Assembly: GCA_963169765.1 (NCBI GenBank)
Contig: CAUJEN010000024.1
Location: 62,001 to 126,000 of the forward strand
Length of the DNA: 64,000 bases
Direction: 5' to 3'
From: QWHO01 sp021404945
GTDB taxonomy: Bacteria > Vulcanimicrobiota > Xenobia > Xenobiales > QWHO01
Shown one piece after another: positions 1-8,630 of the stretch (positions within the stretch are counted from its first letter, which is position 1; each line of letters begins with the position of its first letter). The position numbers and the translations under genes were made by a program. The notes beneath the pieces are model-generated. The model was not told the DNA's origin, ran no database searches, and saw only the letters and a list, made by a program, of their open reading frames with translations.

Positions 1-699
1 GTGAGCCACCGCAACAGTAACTTCCTGCGAGCCTTCTTCGGCGACGGCACGGGTCAGTTCCCGACCAACCTCGATTTGCCCCTGGCCAGCAGCTGCGTAT
101 GCATGCGGCTCGGTGACGTGAACGGGGACGGTCGGCTCGACATCGTGGCCGGCGAGCGCTGGAACACCCCCAACAGGATCGTCGTCTTCCTGGCTGACGG
201 AGCAGGAGGCTTTCCGACCGTCATCCCAACCAGCGTCGTCGGCTCCCTGGATGCCCGCTACATCAGCCTGGGCGATCTCGATGGCGACGGCAACCTGGAC
301 CTGACGCTCGTCAACCGGGACGGCAACGATCTCGTGCTGGTCTACAAAGGCGACGGACAGGGAGGATTCACCCTGCTCAGCTTCCTTGCGGCCCTCGTCA
401 CGGGGAACTGGCCCCCACCTCACGTCGGTGAGATCGTCAATCTCAACAATGACGGAATCCCCGACGTGGCAGTGGCCGATCAGGAGGGCTATCTGCGGCT
501 CTTCCTGGGTGAGGGACAGGGATTCTTCCAGCCCTACGAGACGCTGGACGACTGCCTGCCGCTGGCGGGCAACTCGCCCTTCCACCTGGCCGCGGGCGAC
601 TTCGACGAGGACGGTCTCCCCGACCTCGCCATCGTCAACCACTTTCCGGGCGGGAGCAACACGGCTGGCGGCATCACCATCTTGCTGCAGCAGCCCTGA
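1..699 (+). CDS. FG-GAP/VCBS repeat protein, C-terminal part
   Basis: The frame is open from the first base, so the GTG at position 1 is probably internal and the gene enters from outside the window. The 232 visible residues contain at least four FG-GAP/VCBS blades with calcium-loop motifs: GDVNGDGRLDI (about residue 38), GDLDGDGNLDL (91), NLNNDGIPDVA (147) and GDFDEDGLPDLA (198). Such blades form integrin-like beta-propellers in secreted or surface proteins; the substrate or partner cannot be told. No anchor or sorting domain follows the last blade. A strong terminator starts 20 bases after the stop. Confidence 0.85.
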   Translation: MSHRNSNFLRAFFGDGTGQFPTNLDLPLASSCVCMRLGDVNGDGRLDIVAGERWNTPNRIVVFLADGAGGFPTVIPTSVVGSLDARYISLGDLDGDGNLDLTLVNRDGNDLVLVYKGDGQGGFTLLSFLAALVTGNWPPPHVGEIVNLNNDGIPDVAVADQEGYLRLFLGEGQGFFQPYETLDDCLPLAGNSPFHLAAGDFDEDGLPDLAIVNHFPGGSNTAGGITILLQQP

Positions 700-718
700 G
701 GCGCTCGAGTGAGCGGAT

Positions 719-753
719 GGGCCCCCGGCCAGTCTGGCCGGGGGCCCTTTTTT
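719..753 (+). terminator. Rho-independent terminator
   Basis: A perfect 13-bp GC-rich stem (719-731 pairs with 735-747), a 3-base loop and six T residues at 748-753. It lies just after the FG-GAP gene and closes that transcription unit. Confidence 0.93.
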
Positions 754-840
754 CGTGCGCCAGGCACGGCGCGCATGCGCTCCTTTGCCAGCAGCGCTCA
801 ATCCGCGGGCCGGTAGATTCCAAAGTCCGATCGTGGTAAA

Positions 841-872
841 GTAGGAAAGTAGGAAAGTAGGAAAGTAGGAAT
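841..872 (+). repeat. Four tandem 8-bp units (GTAGGAAA)
   Basis: Three exact copies and one copy differing in the last base, directly before the antitoxin gene. The repeat ends 24 bases before the ATG at 897, so it overlaps the likely promoter/leader of the toxin-antitoxin pair. Copy number in such short tandems can change by slippage. Confidence 0.9.
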
Positions 873-896
873 TTCGCTCAAGAGTGTTTTCTAACG

Positions 897-1145
897 ATGC
901 TCGTGCAACTCAACGCCAAGGGTCAACTGACCGTTCCCCAGGAGGTTCGCCGAAAGCTCGGCCTTCGGCCTGGAGATGTTCTCGAGCTCGAGGCCAGGGG
1001 CGAGGTTCTCGTTCTGAGACCGTGCTCGTCCGGGGAGCCCGTGGTTCGAACTGTCTCGCCGAGCGTTCTCAACAGCCTGAAGGGCATCACCAGGTTAGGG
1101 GGAGACGCTTTGGAGGACACCGAGGAGCTCTATGACGGTCAGTAA
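897..1145 (+). CDS. AbrB/SpoVT-fold antitoxin (VapB-like)
   Basis: 82 residues. The N-terminal 45 residues fit a swapped-hairpin AbrB domain (MLVQLNAKGQLTVPQEVRRK then LGLRPGDVLEL). The acidic C-terminal tail would be the toxin-neutralising part. The gene overlaps the PIN-domain gene by 14 bases, the usual antitoxin-first order of VapBC modules. The antitoxin probably represses its own promoter together with the toxin. The start is the only ATG that leaves the AbrB domain intact; no clear Shine-Dalgarno sequence is seen. Confidence 0.88.
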   Translation: MLVQLNAKGQLTVPQEVRRKLGLRPGDVLELEARGEVLVLRPCSSGEPVVRTVSPSVLNSLKGITRLGGDALEDTEELYDGQ

Positions 1146-1614
1146 GTCTGCCGCGATCGTGGACTCCAACTACCTGGTGGCCCTCTTCGATGAGCGGGAC
1201 AGCTTGCACGACTCCGCGTTGGATGTCAGTGTTGCACTCGAGGAAGCCGGTGTAGAGCTCGTCTTCCTTGATGTTTTGATGGGCGAAACCATCAGTGTGC
1301 TGAGCCGAAGGTGCGCAGAGCAGAAACGCTCGAAAAGTCTCGCCTCCATTCTCCGCCAACTGAACAGCCATATTCCGCAGAGTGCCGTTACTTGGGTAGG
1401 CCAGGAGATTCGTCGCTACTATTCGGAGATTCCGGCGGACGTTCTGACCACGAACGGGCATCGCAACTTCAACGACTCACTCGTGGCCCTCCTGGCCAAA
1501 GGCCTGAAAATCGGGGCGATTGTCAGCTTCGATTGCGACTTCGACTCCCTGCCGGATCTGGCGCGACTTGCCACCGGGTCGGCAGTTCGAACCTGGGCCG
1601 GCCGAGCACATTGA
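1132..1614 (+). CDS. PIN-domain toxin (VapC-like ribonuclease)
   Basis: 160 residues with the PIN layout: the first acidic residue in IVDSNYLVALF (residues 9-19), a central acidic residue in the GETISVLSRR helix, and a late acidic cluster (NDSLVALLAKG, then SFDCDFDSL) that would complete the metal site. VapC toxins are Mg-dependent RNases that cut tRNA or rRNA; the target here is unknown. It overlaps the AbrB-type antitoxin gene, which supports a type II module rather than a housekeeping PIN protein. Confidence 0.86.
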   Translation: MTVSKSAAIVDSNYLVALFDERDSLHDSALDVSVALEEAGVELVFLDVLMGETISVLSRRCAEQKRSKSLASILRQLNSHIPQSAVTWVGQEIRRYYSEIPADVLTTNGHRNFNDSLVALLAKGLKIGAIVSFDCDFDSLPDLARLATGSAVRTWAGRAH

Positions 1615-1859
1615 CCAGGTCGATCCGGGAACGATGAACTTGCGGGCAGTGGGCGCGGGCGCCGATGATCAGGGTTGGCTCGTCAGCTGGAGGCGTTGTG
1701 GCAGGTCGAGTGGTCGGAATCTGTGCTTGATGGCCAGAGAGCCTCCCCAAGCGGAATGAAGTCTCGAGCCAGGCTACCAATCGAGCGAGAGCTGGCTCGT
1801 CTCCTCCCGGTGCTCAGTCGCCGGCTTACTCGAAGATGAAGGAAAGCTCAAGGCCAGGC

Positions 1860-3650
1860 TCAGAGCCCGGGATACAGGTTCAACGCCTGGTTCCAGCTGA
1901 CCAGCTTGCGGATGCGCTCGATCTTGTCCTTGGGCAGGTTGAAGGGCTTTCTGCCCCGCCCATCCAGGATGATGCCGGTCAGCCCGCCGTGAACCGTCTT
2001 TTCGAGCGGCTGGCTCTTGCCGGCGCCCACATCGTAGCCCTTCTCGGGCTTGAGGGTGGCCGTGGCCGTCTCGCCCACCGCCAGCGGGACCACCTTCAGC
2101 TCGCCGTAGCTCAGCTCGAAGCTGGTGCTGCCGATGGAGCCGGTGAGCACCCGCTTGCCCTCCTTGCCCGGACCCACCGGGGCGATGCAGGTGCCCAGCC
2201 AGATCAGACAATCTTTCTCGAAGACCTGGGTGGCCGCCTCGGGATGAACGCGGGCCAGCACGCCCAGTTGCGGCATCATGAAGATGGAGTCCACCGTGAG
2301 CTGGGTGATGCCCTCGGGCAGGAAGGCGTCCATCAGCATCATGGCCGTCTGCTGGCGACGCGGAGCGTGCGAGAGCACCCCACCCGAGCCGATCAGCATG
2401 TCCAGGGTCATCACGTCCACCAGCGTGCCTCCCGAGCCCTTCTGGTCGAAGATGTTGGAGATGTCCCCGGCTCGCTGCACGCCCTTGAGGCCGGTGGCCA
2501 GCAGCTTGTGCTGGTCAAAAGAGAGGCGCAGGGCCTCACGGCAGATGGCCTGCTCCACCATCAGCTCGTCCAGGAGGTAGGGGATGGAGGTAGGTCGGAT
2601 CATCTTGTTCTTGATGCGATTGCGCAGATCCCACTCTTCCATGTCGAAGGGCACCCAGCGCATCACATTGTCGAGGCCGGCGTCGGCGAAGACGTTGGAG
2701 ATGGAGTAGCTCATCCCGTAGTTGGCCGACACGGTGCGGTTGAACACCTTGCCGAAGACCGAGAAGACGTCGGTGGTGGCCCCGCCGATGTCCACCCCGG
2801 CCAGGTTGATGCCGTATTTCTCGGCGATGCGCTCCATGATCGAGCCTACCGCGGCCGGAGTGGGCATGATCTCCTCGTCCACCCAGCCCATCAACTTGGG
2901 ATAGCCCGGCGCCTGGGCCATCACGTGCTCGAGGAACTGGGCCTGGATCTTGAGCCGGGCCGGCTGCAGATTCTCAGTCTCCATGGTGGGGCGCAGGTTG
3001 TCCACCACGTCCAGGGCACACTTTTTCTCCAGGATGGACTGCACCTCGGGCCGGGCTTGCTTGTTGCCGGCGAAGATGATGGGCAGGTCGTAGCTGGCCC
3101 CCAGACGAGGGCGCGGGTCGGCGGCCCCGATGATCTGGGCCATCTCCACCACGTGCTTGACCGTCCCCCCGTCTACTCCGCCCGAGAGCAGCACCATGTC
3201 GGGTCGCAGCTGGCGGATCAGCGCGATCTTTTCGTGAGGCAGGCGCTTGTCGTTGGAGGCCAGGGTCTCCATCACGATGGCTCCGGCCCCCAGAGCGGCG
3301 CGCTGGGCGCTCTCCCCGGTCATCTCCTTGACCACGCCCGCAACCACCATCTGAAGCCCCCCACCGGCCGAGGAGGTGGACAGATAGACGTCCACCCCCT
3401 GCTTGCCGTCGTAGGGCTTGAGGATGGTGCTCCCCTCGAGCAAGGGGCGCCCGATCAGCTCCTGCACCTCGGCCACGGCGTTGACCACCCCCTGAGTCAC
3501 GTCCTCGGCGGGTGCCTCCACGGTGGTGGGTGCCTCGCCCCGCACCGCCAGACGAAACCCCTCCTCGCCCCGGTGCTCGATCAGGATGCACTTGGTGGTG
3601 GTGCTGCCGCAGTCGGTGGCCAGAATGCTCTTGATGTCTTGCATACGCAT
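1860..3650 (-). CDS. GlmL/MutL-type mutase accessory protein (ASKHA ATPase)
   Basis: 596 residues from the chosen ATG at 3650. Phosphate-1 loop ATDCGSTTTK lies at residues 11-20 and a second nucleotide loop GVDIGGATTDVF near residue 285, the hallmarks of the actin/Hsp70-like GlmL/MutL family. These proteins accompany B12-dependent glutamate mutase and some aminomutases, probably reactivating the cobalamin enzyme. No mutase subunit is present in the window, so the partner is elsewhere. The frame stays open to 3731, which would overlap the upstream gene by 37 bases; ATGs at 3650 and 3644 fit the family start better. No strong Shine-Dalgarno sequence is visible. Confidence 0.85.
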   Translation of the reverse strand: MRMQDIKSILATDCGSTTTKCILIEHRGEEGFRLAVRGEAPTTVEAPAEDVTQGVVNAVAEVQELIGRPLLEGSTILKPYDGKQGVDVYLSTSSAGGGLQMVVAGVVKEMTGESAQRAALGAGAIVMETLASNDKRLPHEKIALIRQLRPDMVLLSGGVDGGTVKHVVEMAQIIGAADPRPRLGASYDLPIIFAGNKQARPEVQSILEKKCALDVVDNLRPTMETENLQPARLKIQAQFLEHVMAQAPGYPKLMGWVDEEIMPTPAAVGSIMERIAEKYGINLAGVDIGGATTDVFSVFGKVFNRTVSANYGMSYSISNVFADAGLDNVMRWVPFDMEEWDLRNRIKNKMIRPTSIPYLLDELMVEQAICREALRLSFDQHKLLATGLKGVQRAGDISNIFDQKGSGGTLVDVMTLDMLIGSGGVLSHAPRRQQTAMMLMDAFLPEGITQLTVDSIFMMPQLGVLARVHPEAATQVFEKDCLIWLGTCIAPVGPGKEGKRVLTGSIGSTSFELSYGELKVVPLAVGETATATLKPEKGYDVGAGKSQPLEKTVHGGLTGIILDGRGRKPFNLPKDKIERIRKLVSWNQALNLYPGL

Positions 3651-3694
3651 CGGAGGGCCGTTCGCGAGCGGGCAGAAATCTCCCTTAGCGCCAG

Positions 3695-4456
3695 CTACCA
3701 GCGCAGCCGGTAGTAGAGCACCCCCAGCCACTCCTCCAGGGCCCTGGAGGAGCGCCAGAGGGCCGATGAATCCGGCAGGATGACAAAGATGCCCTGGTCC
3801 CAGCGGCCGGGCTGCTCCAGCCCGGTGGGACCGGGTAGCACTTCGAAGCCCAACCGCTCGTAGGCCCGCCTGGCCCGTCGGATATGCAGGGCCTGGGTCA
3901 CCAGGATGATCTTGCTCACCCCCTGCGCGCGCAAGAGAGGCGCGCTCAGCTCGGCGTTCTCATGGGTGGTCAGGCTCTGGTCCTCGAGCCAGACCGGGAG
4001 CTTGAGACCCAGATCGTCTCGGGCCACCCGGGCCATGGCTCCAGCCTCGCTGTCTTCTCCCCCCGTGCCCCCGCCGCCCACCAACAATAGCGGCAGGCCG
4101 GTGTGGCGGGCCAGGTGGGCGCCGTAGCGCAGCCGGACCAGGCTTGACTCGGTCGGAATGGGGTGGCCGTATTCGGGCGGTTCTCGCAGGTGGCCTCCCC
4201 CCAACACCACGATGGCCTGGGCGCCGCTGGAGCGAGCCTGCTCCAGGGTCAGGGCGGGAGCAACTTCGAGCGAGCCGATCAGCACGAGAGCCACGGGCGG
4301 TGTGGAGAAGAGGTACAGCAGGGCCGTGGCCGTCACCAGCAGCGCCTTCCCCGCCCGCGGGCGCCACCGAGCCAGCAGCAACCCCGCCAGGAGCAGCAAC
4401 AAGAGACAGCCTGGTGGCAGGAGAAAGATGCGCACGACGTGGGTGAAGTCCAGCAT
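3695..4456 (-). CDS. YdcF/SanA/ElyC-family (DUF218) membrane protein
   Basis: 253 residues from ATG 4456. Two hydrophobic segments near the N-terminus (about residues 8-25 and 35-55) are followed by a DUF218 domain with AIVVLGGG, the GLPLLLVGGGG strand and LVTQALHIRRARRAYERLG. Family members act in envelope polymer or peptidoglycan/ECA homeostasis; the reaction is not settled. The frame extends upstream to 4561, but that part would overlap the divergent GNAT gene and looks non-coding. It lies 44 bases upstream of the GlmL-like gene on the same strand. Confidence 0.83.
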   Translation of the reverse strand: MLDFTHVVRIFLLPPGCLLLLLLAGLLLARWRPRAGKALLVTATALLYLFSTPPVALVLIGSLEVAPALTLEQARSSGAQAIVVLGGGHLREPPEYGHPIPTESSLVRLRYGAHLARHTGLPLLLVGGGGTGGEDSEAGAMARVARDDLGLKLPVWLEDQSLTTHENAELSAPLLRAQGVSKIILVTQALHIRRARRAYERLGFEVLPGPTGLEQPGRWDQGIFVILPDSSALWRSSRALEEWLGVLYYRLRW

Positions 4457-4508
4457 GTCGCAGGCTATGCTTCCGACGATGAGCGTTCTCCTTCGTGCAG
4501 CGGGCAGG

Positions 4509-5489
4509 ATGACTCCCTGCCCCGACAAACCTGATTTGACGATGGAGGAGCTACACCTCAACCCCCTCGGCCCTCAGACCGCCCCTGGCTTGGTGGAGCT
4601 GTTCCGAGCCCTGTATGGCGAGACCTTCCCCGAGCCTGAGGTCTACCAGCCCGAGCAACTGCTGTCTTTGCACGCGAACGGCGCGCGCTCCACCTGGGTG
4701 GCCCACACCTCCGAAGGCCAGGTGGTGGGCTCGATCACCATCTCGCGCCAGACCCCCTATGCACGACTCTACACCCTCGGCCACGCGGTGGTGCTGCCCG
4801 ACTATCGGGGCCGCTCGCTGGCTCTGCAGCTGACCATGCTGGGAGCCACCGAGGTGTTCCAGGATGAAGAGGTGGCCGGCGGCCTGACGGAGACCGGCTG
4901 CCACGCTCTCAAGACCCAGGAGCTGGTCTATAAAGGCAGCTTTCTCCCCTGCGCCATGCTTCCCGGCGCTCTGTCCCCCCTGGCCCTCCCGGTGGAGCAG
5001 CGGCTGGACCAGCCCGTCTCGCTGCTCGTCTCCTTCATCAAGCTCCAGGATCCGCCCCAAACAGCTTTTGTCCCCGCTCGAGCCGCCGCGCTGGTCAGCG
5101 AGGTGGTGCGCATTCTGGGAGTGCAGCGCGAGCTGCGCGAGGCTCCCCTGGGGGCTCCCGAGCCGACCAGCCAGGTGACCGTGAGCCAGCACGGCGATCT
5201 GACGCGCTTGAGCGTGGCCCGCATCGGGGCCGACCTGATCCAGCTCCTGCCCCGCGAGGCGCCCCGCTCTCAGGTCGTGTTACCCCTGGATACCCCGGCC
5301 GTCTCCTTCGCCGAAGAGTTGCTCTACCGTTTTGGCTACCGTCCCTGTGGCCTCTTCCCCCGCTGGTTCGGAGGCGATGGGCTGGTCTTTCAGAGAGTGC
5401 TGGGTCCGGTTAGCTTCGAGCAAGACGTGCTCTATGCGCCCGAGAGCCAGCAACTGGCCGCGCTGGTCCGAGAGCAATGGGCCTCATAG
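4509..5489 (+). CDS. GNAT-like acyltransferase
   Basis: 326 residues. The N-terminal half holds a GNAT core: a strand VVGSITISRQ, then VVLPDYRGRSLALQLTM, which matches the acetyl-CoA loop and following helix. The C-terminal half may be a second, degenerate GNAT-like domain. The substrate is unknown. The start is either ATG 4509 or ATG 4542; neither has a convincing Shine-Dalgarno sequence. It is divergent from the YdcF-like gene with a 52-base gap. Its stop overlaps the end of the convergent ankyrin gene by six bases. Confidence 0.7.
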   Translation: MTPCPDKPDLTMEELHLNPLGPQTAPGLVELFRALYGETFPEPEVYQPEQLLSLHANGARSTWVAHTSEGQVVGSITISRQTPYARLYTLGHAVVLPDYRGRSLALQLTMLGATEVFQDEEVAGGLTETGCHALKTQELVYKGSFLPCAMLPGALSPLALPVEQRLDQPVSLLVSFIKLQDPPQTAFVPARAAALVSEVVRILGVQRELREAPLGAPEPTSQVTVSQHGDLTRLSVARIGADLIQLLPREAPRSQVVLPLDTPAVSFAEELLYRFGYRPCGLFPRWFGGDGLVFQRVLGPVSFEQDVLYAPESQQLAALVREQWAS

Positions 5490-6521
5490 CAACAGGCCGA
5501 TGATCCTCTCGCGGTCACCACGATAAAGAGCCCACTCCAGCGGGCTCGAGCCGTGGGAGGCATCCGCCTTCTGAGGATCGGCCCCCAGAGAGACCAGCAG
5601 CTTGACGGTCTCCTCATGGCCGTGCCAGACGGCCAGGTGGAGGGCAGTCGGGTCGGCTCCATCCAACTCGGCGCCCAGCGCCGCCAGGATGTGGACGGCC
5701 GTGGTCTGGCCCCGGGCGGCGGCCTCGGCCAGGGCCTGGTTGAGTCGCCCCTGATCGGGCATCTGGCCGGCCATGGCGGCCGCGATCAAAAGCTCGGAGG
5801 AAGGCAGATCGGCCGGCAAGAAGCCGCGCTCTTGCAGCCAGCGTGCCAGGTCCGGTTGTCCTGCCAGCATGGCCCGCTCGACCGCATCGTCAAGGTAGGC
5901 TCCGTGCTCGACCAGGAGCGTGGCTCGCTTCACCTGCCCCAGCCGGATGGCGTGCTGCAGGAGATAGTCCAGCATGCCCATCTCAGGGTCCCAACTGCAG
6001 CGGTGCTCGGCATTGAGTCCGTAGAGCAACAGCAACTGCAGGCAGGCGTCGCCCCCCTCCAGCAGGGTATTGTAAAGCGCTTGCCCATCATTGGGATCAG
6101 CCCCCGACTCGAGCAGCAGACGGGCCAGGCCCTCGCATTCGGGGTGAGGGGGCTGGCGCACCGGGCCCTGCTCGCCCTCGCCAAAAGCACCGGTCAGGGC
6201 CGTGAAGCGGTTTTCGCCCAGGAAAAAGGAGCTGTTGGGATCGGCCCCTTTCTCGAGCAGAATGCGCACCGCTTCCCTGGTGGGCCCCACCCGCGAATAG
6301 CAGGCATACAGGATCGGTGTCCATCCTTCGTAGGGGGTGGTGACGTCGGTCACGTAGCGCAGCGCCTCCAGGTCGCCGGCTGCGGCGGCGGCGTGAGGAG
6401 ACTCGCGGGTCAACTGAGGGTTCTCGGCGAGAATGCGTTTGGCCGCCTGACGACGAGCCGGGTCATCCTGCCCGTCGTAGTGCAAGCAGGCCATCTGTAA
6501 GAACTGATCGTGAGGGCTCAC
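5484..6521 (-). CDS. Ankyrin-repeat protein
   Basis: 345 residues with several ankyrin units, for example EAVRILLEKGADPNS, GLARLLLESGADPNDG and DPTALHLAVWHGHEETVKLL followed by VSLGADPQ. The repeats fill almost the whole protein. There is no signal peptide or enzyme domain, so it is probably a cytoplasmic binding scaffold. The GTG at 6521 shares bases with the stop of the upstream gene (GTGA), which decides this start over the longer open frame to 6641 and implies translational coupling. Confidence 0.85.
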   Translation of the reverse strand: MSPHDQFLQMACLHYDGQDDPARRQAAKRILAENPQLTRESPHAAAAAGDLEALRYVTDVTTPYEGWTPILYACYSRVGPTREAVRILLEKGADPNSSFFLGENRFTALTGAFGEGEQGPVRQPPHPECEGLARLLLESGADPNDGQALYNTLLEGGDACLQLLLLYGLNAEHRCSWDPEMGMLDYLLQHAIRLGQVKRATLLVEHGAYLDDAVERAMLAGQPDLARWLQERGFLPADLPSSELLIAAAMAGQMPDQGRLNQALAEAAARGQTTAVHILAALGAELDGADPTALHLAVWHGHEETVKLLVSLGADPQKADASHGSSPLEWALYRGDRERIIGLLL

Positions 6522-7015
6522 GGACCGACCACCTTCAGGCTGGCCGCCAGCGGGGCCAGGTGGGTATGAGCCAGCACGTCTTTTTCGGACGGGGAGGCTC
6601 CGAACAGGATCGCCAGCGAGGGGAGCTCGATGGCGCACCACCTGGTGCGTGCCTGGCTCTGGCCGGTCACGAAGGTTAAAGCCGAGCGCTCCTCGCCGGC
6701 CAGACGAACGGTGGCCGGCTCGCGCTCCTCGAGAGCCGAGAAGCGCGCGGCCAGAGCCTGGTCGAGCGCGCCCGGGCGCGCCAGCACCTCCATCAGCAAG
6801 GGTCCACCAGGAGGACCGCTCATCCGCAGATAAACGCCTTTCTCGGGAAAGGGGAAGGGCCGCAGGACCGTGTCGGTGGGATCCACCGACAGCTCAATGG
6901 GAGCCATCCCGTGCTGGCGGCATTGCTCGGGCGTGATCAAGACACGATTCATCGGCGCGGCCCAGGCCAGGCCGGCCAGCAACACCCCGAGCACGGGAAG
7001 AAAAACTCGCACCAA
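6518..7015 (-). CDS. Small secreted protein of unknown function
   Basis: 165 residues. It has a clear signal peptide (hydrophobic FLPVLGVLLAGLAWAAP) and then a soluble domain I do not recognise. The start is TTG 7015 or the next codon, GTG 7012. A perfect 8-bp hairpin (7016-7034) lies immediately before the start and no Shine-Dalgarno sequence is evident. It is coupled to the downstream ankyrin gene by a GTGA overlap; ankyrin proteins are often encoded beside an envelope partner, but no function can be inferred. Confidence 0.65.
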   Translation of the reverse strand: MVRVFLPVLGVLLAGLAWAAPMNRVLITPEQCRQHGMAPIELSVDPTDTVLRPFPFPEKGVYLRMSGPPGGPLLMEVLARPGALDQALAARFSALEEREPATVRLAGEERSALTFVTGQSQARTRWCAIELPSLAILFGASPSEKDVLAHTHLAPLAASLKVVGP

Positions 7016-7034
7016 GCCCGGTTTCGAACCGGGC
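7016..7034 (-). other. Perfect hairpin between two minus-strand genes
   Basis: Arms GCCCGGTT and AACCGGGC with a 3-base loop. It sits between the stop of the oxidoreductase gene (7054) and the start of the secreted-protein gene (7015). There is no T-run on either strand, so it is at best a weak terminator; its position against the start codon could also affect translation. Confidence 0.5.
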
Positions 7035-7053
7035 CCGCACTTCCCCTCCGAGG

Positions 7054-8130
7054 CTAAGAAACGCTGATCGGCGCTTGCTGACGGGCGCTCTGGTAGGCGG
7101 CATCCACGATTCGATGAGCGGCCAGTCCGGTCGCAAAATCTGGAAACGGCCTGGTGCCTGTGCGCAGGGAGCGCAGAAAGGCCAGGTTCTCCAGCACATA
7201 AGGGCTATGCGCCAGCTCGCCCGGAGGAGCCTTTCGCCCCAGCATACGCCGATGAGACCGGTCCACGGCCCGGGTGGAGAGAGTGCGAACCGGGCCGTGC
7301 TGGTCTTGAACCAGGATGGTGCCCAGCATGTCGGCGCTGGAAGCCAGGTAGCGGCGCTCGCAAAAGAGCTCCAGGTTCCGGTTGGACTCCCGACCAAGCA
7401 TCTGGTGCCAGAGGGAGACCAGCGTGGCTCGGGCTCCGCTGGCGAACTCGAGCAGAAGCACGGCGCTATCTTCGATGCCTACCCGGCCGGAGAAGTAATC
7501 GGTGCGAGCCTCCACCCGGTTGACTTCACCGAAAAACCAGCGCAGCAGGTCGAGATCGTGGATGGAGTGCTCGAGCAGAGCGCCCCCGCCCACGACTTCG
7601 AGGTCGGAGCGCCACTGGCTATGGTAGCTGCCCCCGACGGGGAAGTACTGGTCGTCGCGGAACACGGCCGCCATCGGGCGGCCGACGCCCTGCTCGTGGA
7701 GCAGCTGGCGCATGACCTGGTAGACCGGCGAAAAGCGCAGGACCAGGCCCAACTGGGCGGAGAGAGAGGCCTCTTCGACAGCCCGGGTCATGCGCTCGAC
7801 TTCAGCCAGGTTGCGGCCCACTGGCTTCTCGCAGAAAATCGGCAGCCCATGGCCGGCAGCTTGCAGGACCGACTCGAGGTGGTCGCGAGTCGGAGAGCAG
7901 ATGTAGAGAGCGTCAAGCCCCGCCTCGAACATGCGACGAAAATCGGTCGTACCCGACGCAAAGCCATAGTTGCGCCGGAACAGCTCCACCCGCTCAGGCT
8001 CGAGATCGCAAGCCAGCACCAGCTCCAGGGGCTCAAGACCTGCCTCTCGCAGCTTCAAGAGCGAGTCGATGTGCATCTGGGCGATGTGGCCGCAGCCGAT
8101 CAATCCCAGCCGGAGAGTTTTGAGCTTCAC
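7054..8130 (-). CDS. Gfo/Idh/MocA-family NAD(P)-dependent oxidoreductase
   Basis: 358 residues from GTG 8130. The Rossmann fold starts at once (LRLGLIGCGHIAQMH) and the family's catalytic-lysine motif is present (IFCEKPVGRN, about residue 100), followed by the C-terminal sheet domain (EHSIHDLDLLRWFFG). Members oxidise or reduce sugars, inositols or similar cyclic substrates; the substrate cannot be read here. The frame stays open to 8175. The GTG at 8130 was chosen because a purine-rich GAGGGAG lies upstream and the protein then begins right before the nucleotide fold. Confidence 0.85.
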   Translation of the reverse strand: MKLKTLRLGLIGCGHIAQMHIDSLLKLREAGLEPLELVLACDLEPERVELFRRNYGFASGTTDFRRMFEAGLDALYICSPTRDHLESVLQAAGHGLPIFCEKPVGRNLAEVERMTRAVEEASLSAQLGLVLRFSPVYQVMRQLLHEQGVGRPMAAVFRDDQYFPVGGSYHSQWRSDLEVVGGGALLEHSIHDLDLLRWFFGEVNRVEARTDYFSGRVGIEDSAVLLLEFASGARATLVSLWHQMLGRESNRNLELFCERRYLASSADMLGTILVQDQHGPVRTLSTRAVDRSHRRMLGRKAPPGELAHSPYVLENLAFLRSLRTGTRPFPDFATGLAAHRIVDAAYQSARQQAPISVS

Positions 8131-8277
8131 TTTGATTCTGTACTCCCTCGCATAGACTGTGCGACGAATTCTCAAAAGGTTGAGCTTCGTCGCATCGCCC
8201 GGGCCACAACAGTTTGGGTGCGGTTCGAAACAAGTTTCTCACCGCACGTTCCGTGGCACGGTCAAGGCGACGAAGTT

Positions 8278-8595
8278 TTAGCTCCTTCGCCCACGGCGCA
8301 GATAGGAGAACTCAACCGCCCCGATCAGGGCGCCCACCACCAGCATCACCGGACCCCAGGGAAGAGCCCGCGCGATGCCCTGAGCCAGGGTGACCGAGCC
8401 GCCGCTGAAGAGCATGGCAACTCCCAGGGCCACCAGAAAGCCCACCAGGCCCAGGGTGACCCCCATGGTCATGGCCGCCTGGACGGTCCGGGCGAAGGTC
8501 TTGTGGACGATCTTGGGAGGCGGCTCCAGGTTGCTGTTCTCAGGCTGCTCGGCGATCTGACGCTTGAGGCGATCCATGGCGGAAGGTTCGGCCAC
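8278..8595 (-). CDS. Small two-helix membrane protein
   Basis: 105 residues: a charged N-terminus, then two hydrophobic segments (about residues 40-62 and 75-95) and a basic end (YLRRGRRS). No family was recognised. It is divergent from the DUF1800 gene, 35 bases away. Confidence 0.6.
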   Translation of the reverse strand: MAEPSAMDRLKRQIAEQPENSNLEPPPKIVHKTFARTVQAAMTMGVTLGLVGFLVALGVAMLFSGGSVTLAQGIARALPWGPVMLVVGALIGAVEFSYLRRGRRS

Positions 8596-8630
8596 GAAGG
8601 GGGAGACTCCCTGCCCGAGAAGAGTCCCGG

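Noticed and set aside
1560..1610. GTTCGAA-containing stretch checked for a tRNA T-arm
   Set aside because: It lies within the PIN-toxin coding sequence and no acceptor or anticodon stem can be formed around it.
1615..1859. Gap after the toxin gene
   Set aside because: Short open frames exist, but none has a ribosome site or protein-like composition; nothing can be supported.
1836..3713. Long plus-strand open frame antisense to the GlmL-like gene
   Set aside because: It has no recognisable domain and Gly/His/Gln-rich composition typical of the antisense of GC-rich coding sequence; the minus strand encodes a clear known family.
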